A stretch of DNA of 64,000 bases from Chitinophaga barathri (lineage in GTDB: Bacteria > Bacteroidota > Bacteroidia > Chitinophagales > Chitinophagaceae), in contig NZ_RMBX01000009.1 in the NCBI RefSeq assembly GCF_003807585.1, positions 280,961 through 344,960 of the forward strand, written 5' to 3'. Under the pieces are notes generated by a model. It had not been told where the DNA came from, did not search any database, and worked only from the letters and a program-made list of their open reading frames with translations. The translations under genes and the position numbers were made by a program. Shown piece after piece: positions 1-32,302 of the stretch; position 1 is the stretch's first letter; each line of letters starts with the position of its first letter.

Positions 1-262
1 TAAGATTGATCACTTTATGCCTGGCCGATACATATAGATAACCCGCGAGGTTGGAATATTGCTGTTCGCGTTTGATCCATATTTCGCTGAATACTTCCTG
101 GATCACATCTTTGGCTTCTTCCTCATCCAGCAGCATCTTGTATACGTGCCCGTATATGACCCGCCAGTAACGCTCATATATCTGAGCAAAGGCAGACTGG
201 TCCCCGGACTTCAGCAAGCCCGCCAGTTCCATGTCTGATAGTTGGCTGTATGCGTGATCCAT
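1..262 (-). CDS. ECF-type RNA polymerase sigma factor, N-terminal part (cut by window edge)
   Basis: Reading the minus strand from the ATG at 260-262 gives 87 codons open to the left edge, starting MDHAYSQLSDMELAGLLKSG. The segments FAQIYERYWRVIYGHVYK and EEEAKDVIQEVFSEIW match sigma region 2 of extracytoplasmic-function sigma factors: the helix that packs on core polymerase and the conserved D-x-x-Q-E-V-F motif. Region 4, which reads the -35 element, lies outside the window. In Bacteroidota such genes usually precede a fecR-type anti-sigma gene and a TonB receptor, so that is the expected continuation, but it cannot be seen here. No in-frame ATG lies just upstream, and the 161 bp before the divergent gene at 424 shows no perfect TAnnTTTG box. 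Confidence 0.88.
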   Translation of the reverse strand, partial: MDHAYSQLSDMELAGLLKSGDQSAFAQIYERYWRVIYGHVYKMLLDEEEAKDVIQEVFSEIWIKREQQYSNLAGYLYVSARHKVINL

Positions 263-423
263 AATGTGGTTGATAAAACTGTCCTTGACTGACGGTAAAG
301 TGATTACAATATTAAAAAATTGTTTTGGTTCATTTCATCCTAATTCGTTGCCTGCCACAATTACCGTTGTTTTGCCCGAACATACCGCTAAGGTTGTTTG
401 TTAAATATCATACAATTTAAGCT

Positions 424-1365
424 ATGCAAAACAAATGGCCTGTACTGGAGTACACACAATTAAAAGATACCCTCGCCACCGTTCACCTCTGGACGCAGAT
501 CGCCGGCAAGATCAGGCTGAGGAAAATGCCCTGGCTGAACCATTCCTGGCATGTAACGCTGTACGTCAGCCCCACCGGCCTCAGCACCGGCAGTATGCCT
601 TATCAGCATGGTATTTTCCAGATAGATTTTGATTTTGTGCATCACCAGTTGCATATAGTCACCAATGGCGGCAGGCAGGAGACTTTAGAGCTGAAAGCCA
701 TGGCTGTTGCGGATTTTTACCATGCCGTGTTTGAAAAAATAAAGCTGCTGGATATTGACGTGAGTATTTACGGTGTGCCCAGCGAAATAGAAAATGCGAT
801 CCCTTTTGCCCAGGACCGCATTCATCACACTTATGACCCAACACATATGGAGGCTTACTGGCAGGCGCTGGTGAATGTGCACAGCGTCCTCACCCGTTTC
901 CGCGCCGGGTTTACCGGCAAGTGCAGCCCGGTACATTTTTTCTGGGGCGGATTCGACCTTGCCGTGACCCGTTTTTCCGGCCGGGATGCACCGCTGCACC
1001 AGGGCACTGTGCCCAATATGCCGGCCAAAGTGATGCAGGAATCATATTCAAAAGAAGTAAGCTCCTGCGGTTTCTGGCCCGGCAGCGATCAATACCCGCA
1101 CGCGGCCTTTTACGCCTACGCATACCCCGCAGCACCGGATTTTGGGGAACAGCCGTTACAGCAGGAAGGCGCTTTTTACAGTAAAGAAATGGGGGAATTC
1201 CTGATGCCATATGAAGTTGTGCAACAGTCCGCCCACCCGGAAGATACACTGATGGCTTTCCTGCAATCCACCTACGAAGCGGCAGCCAATACCAGCCAAT
1301 GGGACCGGCAGGCGCTGGAATGCGATCTGTCTTCTTTTGAAACGGAATATGGTTGTTTCCGCTGA
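424..1365 (+). CDS. DUF5996 family protein
   Basis: This 313-residue soluble protein has no signal peptide. It has the layout of the DUF5996 family: an N-terminal WPVLEY...T..T.HLWTQI..KIRL segment, then W.NHSWHV.LYV.P.GL, a central F.AGF.GKCSPVHFFWG.FDLAVTRFSGR segment, and C-terminal repeats of Tyr, Phe and Pro. The biochemical role of the family is unknown; the conserved Cys-Ser-Pro-Val-His-Phe-Phe-Trp stretch is the most enzyme-like part. The gene is monocistronic. Its stop codon at 1363-1365 sits one base from the stop codon of the convergent thioredoxin gene, leaving no room for a terminator hairpin between them. The start is the first ATG, which lines up with the conserved N-terminus. 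Length matches the family. Function not assigned. Confidence 0.82.
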   Translation: MQNKWPVLEYTQLKDTLATVHLWTQIAGKIRLRKMPWLNHSWHVTLYVSPTGLSTGSMPYQHGIFQIDFDFVHHQLHIVTNGGRQETLELKAMAVADFYHAVFEKIKLLDIDVSIYGVPSEIENAIPFAQDRIHHTYDPTHMEAYWQALVNVHSVLTRFRAGFTGKCSPVHFFWGGFDLAVTRFSGRDAPLHQGTVPNMPAKVMQESYSKEVSSCGFWPGSDQYPHAAFYAYAYPAAPDFGEQPLQQEGAFYSKEMGEFLMPYEVVQQSAHPEDTLMAFLQSTYEAAANTSQWDRQALECDLSSFETEYGCFR

Positions 1366-1366
1366 G

Positions 1367-2620
1367 TTACGGCTGAGCGGCCAACTTGCGTAATTTCTCC
1401 ACCAACGCGTCCAGCTGGGGGTTCGGCGGCATGAGTTCTTTTACACGCTCCGCCCATTTCAGGGCATCCGCCAGTGCGGGGTCTCCGGGCTCCAGTGAAG
1501 TGGCAAAAGCACCGGCCCCTTCATATAATACGACGGCTACTTTGCGCGAATACTGGTTGATGACATATTGTTTTTCTTCCTGGAAACCAGGGGTCTTTGT
1601 ACTATCCTGCTCCCCGGTGAGGAAAGGTTTCATCACCTGCACATACAACCGCGCATCTTCCCTGCGGATGGAATCCAGCGGGATAGCCATCAGGCTGCCG
1701 ACTCTTTTGTAACCGGTTTCTTTCAACCGTGCCACATCCTTTACCATGCCGTAATACAGTATCCGCATTTTGTTGATACCGTCCTGCTGTTGTACGGGCA
1801 GGTCCGGCGCCAACATGTCCATATAAGCAATGAGCTGTTTCATTTCAGCGGGCCGTCCTTCTTTCCATGCAGGGCCAGCGGCGGTGTACAACACTTTTGA
1901 ATACAGGCGGGCGGCGATTGTTTTCTTTTGTTCCGGGCTGAGCGCCGGGTAATTTGCCATTACAAATACCAGGGCGTTGGCGCGGGCGCTGAAAATGTAT
2001 TCGCTGAGGTACAGCAGGCCTTCCGGCTTAGCCAGTTGGCTGGCCGGCATTACTTCCAGGTAGGCGTTCAGTACAGCGTTGTTGTCAAGCTCCAGCGAAG
2101 CCAACTGTTTGAGGTAATCCCGCAGGAAAGCGGGATCACGTTTGCCGTTTTTAAATTCGTTTTCGAAGGAACTGATAGAACTGCCTGCCGTACCGGATGA
2201 TAAAATTTTATCCGCATGCCCCGCCAGCGCCCCTGGTGACTGAAAGCCCACCGCACGGTGCAGCAGCGAGCCCTGCGCATCCAGGTAGAGATAGGTCGGG
2301 TAGGCTTTTACGGCAAACTGGCCGGCCAGTTTTATACCTTCACCTTTTTCCGCATTCAGCCGGTAGTTGAGGAACTTTGAATTGTATTTATCTCCTACTT
2401 CCTTCAGCGGGAATACTTCTTTATCCATCTGTTTACAGGGAGGGCACCAGGTCGTGTATACATCCACAAAGATGAGTTTTCCCTGTTTTTGTGCGGCCTG
2501 CAGCAGTTCCGCCCAGGTGCCTTCAAAAAACTGCATGCCTTGTGTTGGTGTGGCATTAGCCATGGCTGCTGTGGAGAAGCAGGTGAAAAAGAAAATAAGG
2601 GTAATGATAGAGCGCATCAT
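1367..2620 (-). CDS. Exported thioredoxin-fold protein with helical C-terminal domain
   Basis: From the ATG at 2618-2620 the protein has 417 residues and opens with a signal peptide (MMRSIITLIFFFTCFSTAAM). A thioredoxin-like domain follows, with the redox pair in TTWCPPCKQMDKEVF (C59 and C62), a preceding KLIFVDVY strand, and the cis-Pro segment VKAYPTYLYL. The remaining ~250 residues are mostly helical with no recognised motif. Such proteins act in the periplasm as disulfide reductases or isomerases. The frame stays open up to 2755, but that would run into the divergent gene at 2716 and bury the signal peptide, so the internal start is preferred. A second ATG at 2617 is equally possible. Which thiol substrate it serves is unknown. 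Confidence 0.85.
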   Translation of the reverse strand: MMRSIITLIFFFTCFSTAAMANATPTQGMQFFEGTWAELLQAAQKQGKLIFVDVYTTWCPPCKQMDKEVFPLKEVGDKYNSKFLNYRLNAEKGEGIKLAGQFAVKAYPTYLYLDAQGSLLHRAVGFQSPGALAGHADKILSSGTAGSSISSFENEFKNGKRDPAFLRDYLKQLASLELDNNAVLNAYLEVMPASQLAKPEGLLYLSEYIFSARANALVFVMANYPALSPEQKKTIAARLYSKVLYTAAGPAWKEGRPAEMKQLIAYMDMLAPDLPVQQQDGINKMRILYYGMVKDVARLKETGYKRVGSLMAIPLDSIRREDARLYVQVMKPFLTGEQDSTKTPGFQEEKQYVINQYSRKVAVVLYEGAGAFATSLEPGDPALADALKWAERVKELMPPNPQLDALVEKLRKLAAQP

Positions 2621-2663
2621 TAAAAATACCAAATGCACTGCAAAAAGCCAAGCCACCTGATAC

Positions 2664-2690
2664 AGCCGGCTCCTTTGGCCGGTTTTTTGA
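2664..2690 (+). terminator. Hairpin with T-run in the 95-bp divergent promoter region (attenuator-like, weak)
   Basis: CCGGC (2666-2670) pairs with GCCGG (2678-2682) around a 7-base loop, extended by weaker G-T and A-T pairs, and is followed by a run of T. It points toward the gene at 2716 with no plus-strand gene just upstream, so it could be a leader attenuator or stop antisense read-through. Function is a guess. Confidence 0.3.
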
Positions 2691-2715
2691 GGATAAAACT
2701 GCAAAAACAAACACC

Positions 2716-3198
2716 ATGAAAACCACATCAGGCAAACGGACAGATGCAGGCTCAAGGGTGATCAAAGCCTCCCCGCAGACTATCTACCAGGCATTCCTGG
2801 ATCCTGAAGCCATTGCCGCCTGGAGGCCTCCGGAGGGTATGAGCGCCGAGATATACCGGTTTGAACCGCGGGAAGGCGGCATATTCCGGATGTCTTTCAG
2901 ATATAATGATAAAGACGGTACAACACGCGGCAAAACCACCGAGGATGCGGATATATTCCAGGGCAGGTTTGAAGAGCTGGTTCCCAACAAAAGAATTGTG
3001 GAAGTAGTGGAATTTGAATCCGATGATCCTGCTTTTGCGGGTGAAATGAAGGTGATCACCTCCTTCACGCCGGTGGAAGGCGGTACGGAAGTTTCCATCG
3101 TTTGTGAAGATGTGCCGGAAGGGATTAAAGAAGAAGATCATCAGCAGGGCATTGCTTCCTCGTTGAAAAACCTGGCGGCATTTATGGAGGAAAAATAA
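2716..3198 (+). CDS. SRPBCC / AHSA1-family protein (START-like fold)
   Basis: The protein has 160 residues, the usual size of a single SRPBCC domain of the activator-of-Hsp90-ATPase-homologue (AHSA1, polyketide cyclase-like) group. Family landmarks visible are VIKASPQTIYQAFLDPEAIAAWRPP near the N-terminus, the strand EGGIFRMSF, GRFEELVPNKRIVEVVEFE in the middle, and the closing helix GIASSLKNLAAFMEEK. The fold is a deep hydrophobic cavity for small lipophilic ligands; most bacterial members have no known ligand. It is cytoplasmic and monocistronic, divergent from the thioredoxin gene, and followed by a strong terminator two bases after the stop codon. The ATG is the only sensible start. Confidence 0.86.
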   Translation: MKTTSGKRTDAGSRVIKASPQTIYQAFLDPEAIAAWRPPEGMSAEIYRFEPREGGIFRMSFRYNDKDGTTRGKTTEDADIFQGRFEELVPNKRIVEVVEFESDDPAFAGEMKVITSFTPVEGGTEVSIVCEDVPEGIKEEDHQQGIASSLKNLAAFMEEK

Positions 3199-3199
3199 A

Positions 3200-3228
3200 A
3201 GCCGGAAAAAATTCCGGCTCCTTTTTAT
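3200..3228 (+). terminator. Rho-independent terminator of the SRPBCC gene
   Basis: Stem AGCCGGAA (3200-3207) and TTCCGGCT (3212-3219) with a 4-base A loop, followed by CCTTTTTATTT. It begins two bases after the stop codon at 3196-3198. Confidence 0.85.
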
Positions 3229-3263
3229 TTGCACATTTGCCAAAGTTGAGATATACGTTTGAG

Positions 3264-3327
3264 GGAATAACAGTATTCTTTAACACCGTTATTCCGGTAA
3301 TACCCTTTTAAAATCAGTTTGATTTTA
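3264..3327 (-). terminator. Inverted repeats at the end of the adhesin operon (possible terminator, weak)
   Basis: Two dyads lie at the 3' end of the ompA-like gene. TAAAATCA/TGATTTTA (3309-3327, 3-base loop) overlaps the stop codon. GGAATAAC/GTTATTCC (3264-3295, 16-base loop) follows. Neither is followed by a clear T-tract on the minus strand, so intrinsic termination is uncertain. Confidence 0.35.
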
Positions 3328-5151
3328 CCATATCACTGTCAGTTCTGAACGCCTGTTCTGCCGGTATTCCTTTTCGCTGCAAGGCACTCCATCCTTACAC
3401 CCGTTCACCGGGCTCTGCTCACCCATATTACTGTAATAAAGGCGTTTGGGGCCTATTCCTTTACGGCTTAAGTAATCTATCGCCGCAAAACAACGCAGTG
3501 CCGACAGATCCGTGTTGTACTGGTCTTCCCCACGGCTGTCTGCAAACGACGAGATCACGATCTTCCAGTCGGGATGCCGCTTCAGTACATCCGCTACTTT
3601 GTCCAGCAGCTGGCGTGATTCCGGGAGCAGTCTTGCGCTGTTATAATCGAAGAGGAATTTCAGTTGTTCAAGCCTGCGTTTGTCTTCTTCCTCTTCAGCC
3701 GTAAGCGGCCTCTTCGAGGGGCCGTGCTGGCCGGTACCCGTGGAAGGCACATTCATATCTTTCACGGGCGGCCTGTTATGGTCTATTACCGGAGTTGGCG
3801 CCGTATGATTCACCCTGTTGATATAACCAGCATCGGCGAACGCATAAATATCGTCGCTGCCCATGCCGCCGGCTTTGTTGGACGCTATGTAACCTTCATA
3901 ACCATTCCGTTTCAGGATCAGCCCGATATCATCCGCACCGGAATTAAAAGGCGCTTTCATATTCTCCGGCGTTTCCCAGTCGGCCTTCTCCCCTTTTACC
4001 CGGTAGATATCGTATCCGCCAAAGCCCGCATAACCCTTACTGGAGAAATACAGGATGCCTTCCTCGTTCACCGTGGGGAATGTTTCCGCCGCAACCGTAT
4101 TTATTTTATTCCCGCAGTTTACAGGCACGCCCCAGTTGCCATCCGCCTGTTTTTCGCAATACCAGAGGTCCGCCTGCCCGAAGCCGCCGGGCCGGTCTGA
4201 TACAAAATATAAAATATTGCCGCCTGTGTTCAGCACCGCATGACTGGAAGAATATCCCGCCACATTGATGCCCGGAAGCAGCGTAAGCTGGTTCCATTTG
4301 CCGCCTGTTTTGACAGACTGGTAGACCTGGAGCTGACGCACCCCGTTGGACGGCCCTTTGCCCGTGAAAGGAACGTTTTTCCCCTGGATGTTGATGGTGG
4401 CGTAAAGCGTGTCTTCTGTCCTGTTCATACAAACAGGACCGATATGATAATCATATTTACCGAGGGAATTTGGCGCCAGTTCTTCGAGATACATGGTGGC
4501 ATTGCCTTGTGTGTACTGCTGGTAAACGTAGGCCTTGTAATAAGGCTGCTGTGTGCGCCTGTCCGTCTGCGGATGTGTTTCGGAGCTGCCGTTCATCGGA
4601 AGCTGCCGGTACCCGTTGGACATCAGCAACAACCCTTGTTTGATTACGCCGCTCACCAGATCGGATCCGGGGGTATTCAGTTCCTTCAGCGGCGTTAGCT
4701 GGACGGGAGCAGGTTGTCGTATCCATACAGCGGCGCTGTCGCAGCCACGCAGCGCTATTTCTTTCAGCTTCAGACTGTCCGCATTCGCGGTGGAAAACAG
4801 GGCATATTGCTGCCTGGCGGAATTGTATTGCTCCAGCTGCCGCAACGTTTCTCCATAAGAGAAATAAGCCGCCGCGGGATGATCCGGCCGCGCGATGATC
4901 TGCCGGTAAAAAACCGCCGCTTCTTTGAAATAACCGATCTCCTGGTAACTGTGCGCCATCTTCATGAGCAATGCCACCGGCGTTTTATTTTCTTTGCCAC
5001 GGGCCTGGCGCTGATAAAGTGCACCCGCTACCGCATATTCTTCCCGCGCATATGCCTCTTCGGCCAGTTGCAGCACACTTTTCTGTTCCTGCGCATACAA
5101 GCCGCCGGCAAACGTTATGGCGATGATAAAGGTTAAACTACGTCGCATCAT
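3325..5151 (-). CDS. OmpA-family protein with TPR and PD40 (WD40-like) repeats, last gene of the adhesin operon
   Basis: The 608-residue protein has a cleavable signal peptide (MMRRSLTFIIAITFAGGLYA) and no lipobox. Tetratricopeptide-type helices occupy roughly residues 20-145 (AEEAYAREEYAVAGALYQRQ, KEAAVFYRQII). A beta-propeller of PD40 repeats covers about 225-450, with repeated SDRPGGFGQADLW, SSKGYAGFGGYDIYR and SNKAGGMGSDDIYAF. A peptidoglycan-binding OmpA C-terminal domain fills about 495-608 (FLFDYNSARLLPESRQLLDK ... NRRSELTVIW). This order resembles PorE of the type IX secretion system and the OmpA proteins beside PorP/SprF genes. It likely anchors the surface or secretion assembly to the cell wall. 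It starts 18 bp after the porP-like stop codon, so it is probably co-transcribed with it. Direct contact with the adhesin is inference. Confidence 0.88.
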   Translation of the reverse strand: MMRRSLTFIIAITFAGGLYAQEQKSVLQLAEEAYAREEYAVAGALYQRQARGKENKTPVALLMKMAHSYQEIGYFKEAAVFYRQIIARPDHPAAAYFSYGETLRQLEQYNSARQQYALFSTANADSLKLKEIALRGCDSAAVWIRQPAPVQLTPLKELNTPGSDLVSGVIKQGLLLMSNGYRQLPMNGSSETHPQTDRRTQQPYYKAYVYQQYTQGNATMYLEELAPNSLGKYDYHIGPVCMNRTEDTLYATINIQGKNVPFTGKGPSNGVRQLQVYQSVKTGGKWNQLTLLPGINVAGYSSSHAVLNTGGNILYFVSDRPGGFGQADLWYCEKQADGNWGVPVNCGNKINTVAAETFPTVNEEGILYFSSKGYAGFGGYDIYRVKGEKADWETPENMKAPFNSGADDIGLILKRNGYEGYIASNKAGGMGSDDIYAFADAGYINRVNHTAPTPVIDHNRPPVKDMNVPSTGTGQHGPSKRPLTAEEEEDKRRLEQLKFLFDYNSARLLPESRQLLDKVADVLKRHPDWKIVISSFADSRGEDQYNTDLSALRCFAAIDYLSRKGIGPKRLYYSNMGEQSPVNGCKDGVPCSEKEYRQNRRSELTVIW

Positions 5152-5169
5152 ACTTCCTGAGTAATAGGT

Positions 5170-6171
5170 TTAAAAATACCGGGGATTCTGTATCGTGTAC
5201 TTCCTGGACGGGAATAAAAACCCCAGGGATATTTCATGTGAACCGCCCTGGTAACCCGCCATCTTGTTTACGTTCAGATCGTAGGAATAACCTATGCGCA
5301 ATTGTTTTGTCGCATAAAATTCCACCATCGCGCTGGCGGCGTTCTGTTCCTGGAGATCACGCTGCAGTTCGGTCTTTTTCCAGATGTTCACGTTGGTGCG
5401 GTATGAACCGCCCACCCACAGCTTATCGCCGATCAGCAGGAATGCGTTCAGGTCCAGGCTGGTAGGCCCCTTGAAATCTTCCTTCACGAGGAAAGAAGGT
5501 TTGAGCTGAAGTTTTTCTCCCAGCGGGAACACCGTGCCTGCCGTAACGTACAAGTGCTGCGTTTTGCGGATAGTGGAATAATTGTTCCCCTTCCAGTTAT
5601 ACCGCGAAGCGTCCGAATACAGTGAAAAAAGGTCCATCACCGAAACGCCCGCATAAAACCTGGATGTATAATAATAAACGCCGAAACGCGCATCGGGCAC
5701 CCAGGTGCTGGTTTTGCCGGTAGGGATCGCCACGTCATCGTTGTCCACATACTGCAATGCGGAACCGTCGATGGAATATTGTGTGACGCCACCGCCGATA
5801 CCGATGCAGAGGCGTTTTGTATTTTCCTCATCCAGCGGGATGCGGTAGGAATAAGAACCGTAGAAGGACAGTGCTTCCTGCGGCCCCAGCTGGTCGAACA
5901 ATACCTGTCCGCCCAGCCCTACCCTGCCTTCGCTGGCGGGCGTTACACCATCGAGGGATACACCGCCCGTACGCGGCGCCCCCGGAAAGCCCGCCCACTG
6001 GTGACGGTATGTGGCATTCAGGTAAAGGTCTTCCTTGTATCCCGCATAAGCCGGGTTCACACTGAGCCCGTTAAAAACATACTGGCTGAATTGTATGTTC
6101 TGTTGCGCCACTGCGCAGGCTCCCGGAATGAGGAGCAAAACCGTTATCACTGCCCTGAGTATTGTTTGCAT
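5170..6171 (-). CDS. PorP/SprF family type IX secretion-associated outer-membrane protein
   Basis: From the ATG at 6169-6171 the protein has 333 residues, with signal peptide MQTILRAVITVLLLIPGACA. The mature start AQQNIQFSQYVFNGLSVNPA and the following AGYKEDLYLNATYRHQW are hallmarks of the PorP/SprF family. The rest is beta-barrel-like with alternating aromatic strands and closes with the MVEFYATKQLRIGYSYD and SHEISLGF segments typical of the family. In Flavobacterium johnsoniae SprF is needed to export or attach SprB, and proteins with type B C-terminal signals are usually encoded next to such a partner; the same arrangement is seen here. An alternative ATG at 6208-6210 overlaps the adhesin stop codon (TAATG) but would bury the signal peptide; translational coupling is still possible. 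Confidence 0.92.
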   Translation of the reverse strand: MQTILRAVITVLLLIPGACAVAQQNIQFSQYVFNGLSVNPAYAGYKEDLYLNATYRHQWAGFPGAPRTGGVSLDGVTPASEGRVGLGGQVLFDQLGPQEALSFYGSYSYRIPLDEENTKRLCIGIGGGVTQYSIDGSALQYVDNDDVAIPTGKTSTWVPDARFGVYYYTSRFYAGVSVMDLFSLYSDASRYNWKGNNYSTIRKTQHLYVTAGTVFPLGEKLQLKPSFLVKEDFKGPTSLDLNAFLLIGDKLWVGGSYRTNVNIWKKTELQRDLQEQNAASAMVEFYATKQLRIGYSYDLNVNKMAGYQGGSHEISLGFLFPSRKYTIQNPRYF

Positions 6172-6209
6172 CTTGTTATTTTTAAGATCAGCAGAGAATA
6201 TTGTTGTCA

Positions 6210-30322
<24,113 letters not shown>

Positions 30323-30356
30323 AATCAAAAAGGGTTGCCTTTTTGTGGCAGCCCTT
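30323..30356 (-). terminator. Rho-independent terminator of the tetR-fabF operon
   Basis: On the minus strand AAGGGCTGCC (30356-30347) and GGCAACCCTT (30339-30330) form a 10-bp stem (one G-T pair) with a 7-base loop, followed by TTTGATTG. It lies 27 bp beyond the fabF-like stop codon. Confidence 0.8.
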
Positions 30357-30382
30357 ATAATATTTTTTATACCAGACCCGGG

Positions 30383-31624
30383 TTATATGGCCCTGAACAC
30401 CACGATCCCATTGTGCCCGCCAAAACCGAATGTATTGCTCATCGCCACTTTCACTTCCTTCTCATAAGCCGATTGCAAAACGATCTGCAAACCCACCGGG
30501 ATATGCGGATCAAGATCCGTGGTATTGATCGTGGGTGGAATAAGGCTTTCGGTGATGCTTTTAACCGCCGCGATCGCTTCGATAGCGCCTGCCGCACCCA
30601 GCAGGTGGCCTGTCATGGATTTGGTGGCGCTGATGTGCAGCTGGGAAGGATTTTCACCAAAGGCGCGGGTGATGGCCGCTATTTCACTCAGGTCGCCCAC
30701 GGGAGTGGACGTTGCGTGCGCATTGAGATAATGTACGTCTTCAGTATTAAGCCCTGCATCTTCCAGTGCAAATTTCATCGCCTGGAATGCGCCCAGCCCT
30801 TCGGGGTGCGTAGCAGTCATATGATAAGCATCGGCTGTCATAGCCGCGCCGGCTACTTCCGCGTATATTTTCGCCCCTCTTGCTTTGGCGTGTTCGTATT
30901 CCTCCAGTATCAACGCGCCAGCACCTTCTCCCATCACAAACCCGTCGCGGGCCTTATCAAAAGGCCTTGAAGCCGTGGCCGGATCATCGTTCCTGACAGA
31001 CATGGCTTTCATGGCACAGAAACCTCCGATGGACGCAGGTGTGATCGGCGCTTCGGAACCGCCGGTGATCATTACTTTGGCTTTGCCCAGGCGGATGTAA
31101 TTCAGCGCATCCATGATAGCCGTGTTCGACGTAGCACATGCGGACACAGTGGTGTAATTGATGCCCATCAGCCCATATTTGATAGAGATCATCCCGGACG
31201 CCATGTTCGTGATAAGACGCGGTACAAAGTAAGGGCTGAAGCGGGGATTATAGCCGCCTTCCACATACTCCGTCACCTGCTCCTCGAACGTTTGCATACC
31301 ACCCTGCCCCGAGCCCCAGATAACGCCTGTATCAAAAGGGTTCATACTACCGAAGTTCAGCCCGGAATCAGTGATCGCTTCCGCCGCGGCCGAAAGCGCG
31401 TATTGTGTGAACGGGTCCGTTTTACGAAGCTCCGCTTTATCCAGCGCCAGCGAGGGATCATAATCACGCAGCTCGCAGGCAAACCTGGTCCTGAACTTGC
31501 CCGCATCGAAACGGGTAATTGTGGCTGCGCCGCTTTTACCTGCCGCGAGGTTTTCCCAGAAGGTCGCAACATTGTTCCCAAGCGGCGTGATAGCGCCCAT
31601 ACCGGTAATGACAACTCTTTTCAT
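30383..31624 (-). CDS. fabF: Beta-ketoacyl-[acyl-carrier-protein] synthase II (FabF/KAS II type)
   Basis: The 413-residue thiolase-fold enzyme condenses malonyl-ACP with an acyl-ACP in fatty-acid elongation. The catalytic set is complete and, in this reading frame, has the same numbering as E. coli FabF: nucleophile C163 in VSACATSNTA, H303 in NAHATSTPVGD, K335 and H340 in TKSMTGHLLGAAG. The glycine-rich GEGAGALILEE and the closing MSNTFGFGGHNG also fit. No acyl carrier protein, ketoreductase or dehydratase gene is nearby, so this is a stand-alone copy. It is 12 bp downstream of a TetR-type regulator gene, and both probably form one operon. It may adjust membrane acyl chains or serve a specialised lipid rather than be the housekeeping enzyme; that part is inference. 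Confidence 0.93.
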   Translation of the reverse strand: MKRVVITGMGAITPLGNNVATFWENLAAGKSGAATITRFDAGKFRTRFACELRDYDPSLALDKAELRKTDPFTQYALSAAAEAITDSGLNFGSMNPFDTGVIWGSGQGGMQTFEEQVTEYVEGGYNPRFSPYFVPRLITNMASGMISIKYGLMGINYTTVSACATSNTAIMDALNYIRLGKAKVMITGGSEAPITPASIGGFCAMKAMSVRNDDPATASRPFDKARDGFVMGEGAGALILEEYEHAKARGAKIYAEVAGAAMTADAYHMTATHPEGLGAFQAMKFALEDAGLNTEDVHYLNAHATSTPVGDLSEIAAITRAFGENPSQLHISATKSMTGHLLGAAGAIEAIAAVKSITESLIPPTINTTDLDPHIPVGLQIVLQSAYEKEVKVAMSNTFGFGGHNGIVVFRAI

Positions 31625-31636
31625 ACGATCATTTAT

Positions 31637-32191
31637 TTATGCGCCAAGGTCCTCCAGCAATTGCCGGCTGATCCGGTTAAATGCCGAAGGGCCTAACACC
31701 CGTGATAATAATAAGGAAGATTGGAGATTGGAGATCACGAGCAACGCCCTGTCTCCCGCATCGCCTTTGAACCGGAAACGTTTGTGTTTCCTCCCCTGCT
31801 CCAGGCAGCCCGTCATCCACTCCAGGATAGTAGCAGCCATCTGCTGTACTTTTTGCTGCATTTCCGGGCTCAGGGTCTCATAGTCCGGCGCAAGCGAGCC
31901 CATCAGGCACACGTTACCATTGTTGCAGTGTTTGCGGAACACGCCGCAGAATTTAATGAGCTGTTCATCTTCCGGCAGTTTTTTCCATTTGGCGGAATTC
32001 TCCTCCAGCGATCTCAGTTCTTTGTCCAGCACCTCCATCCCCAGGTCCGATTTTGTCGGGAAATGATAGTGAATGGCGGCGTTCTTTACCTGTAAAGGAT
32101 CTGATATATCCTTATAACTAAAGGCGTTAAAACCTTTCACCCGGATAAGTTTGTCCGCAAGGGATACAATTTTCTCCTTTGTTTCAGACAT
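31637..32191 (-). CDS. TetR/AcrR-family transcriptional regulator, likely autorepressor of the fabF operon
   Basis: The 184-residue protein has the N-terminal TetR helix-turn-helix (ETKEKIVSLADKLIRVKGFN, then YKDISDPLQVKNAAIHYHFP with the Y-H-F motif of the recognition-helix end). The ligand-binding C-terminal domain includes CLMGSLAPDYETLSPEMQQK, found in several TetR subfamilies with unknown inducers. It is the first gene of the operon with the ketoacyl synthase. A perfect 22-bp inverted repeat lies 28 bp before its ATG, inside its promoter, which is strong circumstantial evidence for autoregulation. By analogy with FadR/FabR-type TetR proteins the inducer could be an acyl-CoA or a membrane-active compound; nothing in the sequence fixes this. 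Confidence 0.9.
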   Translation of the reverse strand: MSETKEKIVSLADKLIRVKGFNAFSYKDISDPLQVKNAAIHYHFPTKSDLGMEVLDKELRSLEENSAKWKKLPEDEQLIKFCGVFRKHCNNGNVCLMGSLAPDYETLSPEMQQKVQQMAATILEWMTGCLEQGRKHKRFRFKGDAGDRALLVISNLQSSLLLSRVLGPSAFNRISRQLLEDLGA

Positions 32192-32213
32192 AAGATAAAC
32201 ATTAAAACGGATG

Positions 32214-32245
32214 CAAAGTTACTTACTTAGTAGTAAGTAAACAAA
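32214..32245 (-). promoter_or_regulatory. Bacteroidota-type promoter with embedded TetR operator (tetR-fabF)
   Basis: On the minus strand TTTG (32245-32242) and TAACTTTG (32221-32214) are separated by 20 bp, a full match to TTTG-N17-23-TAnnTTTG. Inside the spacer lies the perfect inverted repeat TTACTTACT-N4-AGTAAGTAA (32219-32240), whose one arm overlaps the -7 box. A bound dimer would block polymerase. The expected start point is about 32207, giving a leader of ~16 nt. Confidence 0.85.
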
Positions 32246-32251
32246 TAAAAG

Positions 32252-32282
32252 AAAGACCGCCCCAGGGGAGAGACGGTCTTTT
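32252..32282 (-). terminator. Terminator of the GH116 gene
   Basis: AAAGACCG (32252-32259) pairs with CGGTCTTT (32274-32281) around a C/G-rich loop. On the minus strand the hairpin is followed by CTTTTATTTG. It directly precedes the tetR promoter and so insulates the two units. Confidence 0.75.
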
Positions 32283-32302
32283 ATGTTTTAATACATTTTT
32301 GA

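Noticed and set aside
1367..2755. Longer starts for several genes (2755, 6231, 37357, 45642, 46329, 48255, 61610)
   Set aside because: They need GTG or TTG starts, overlap neighbouring genes or promoters, or bury a signal peptide; the internal ATGs match family N-termini.
30383..32191. Aryl-polyene or flexirubin-type gene cluster built on the FabF gene
   Set aside because: No ACP, ketoreductase, dehydratase or acyltransferase genes adjoin; only the regulator is linked.
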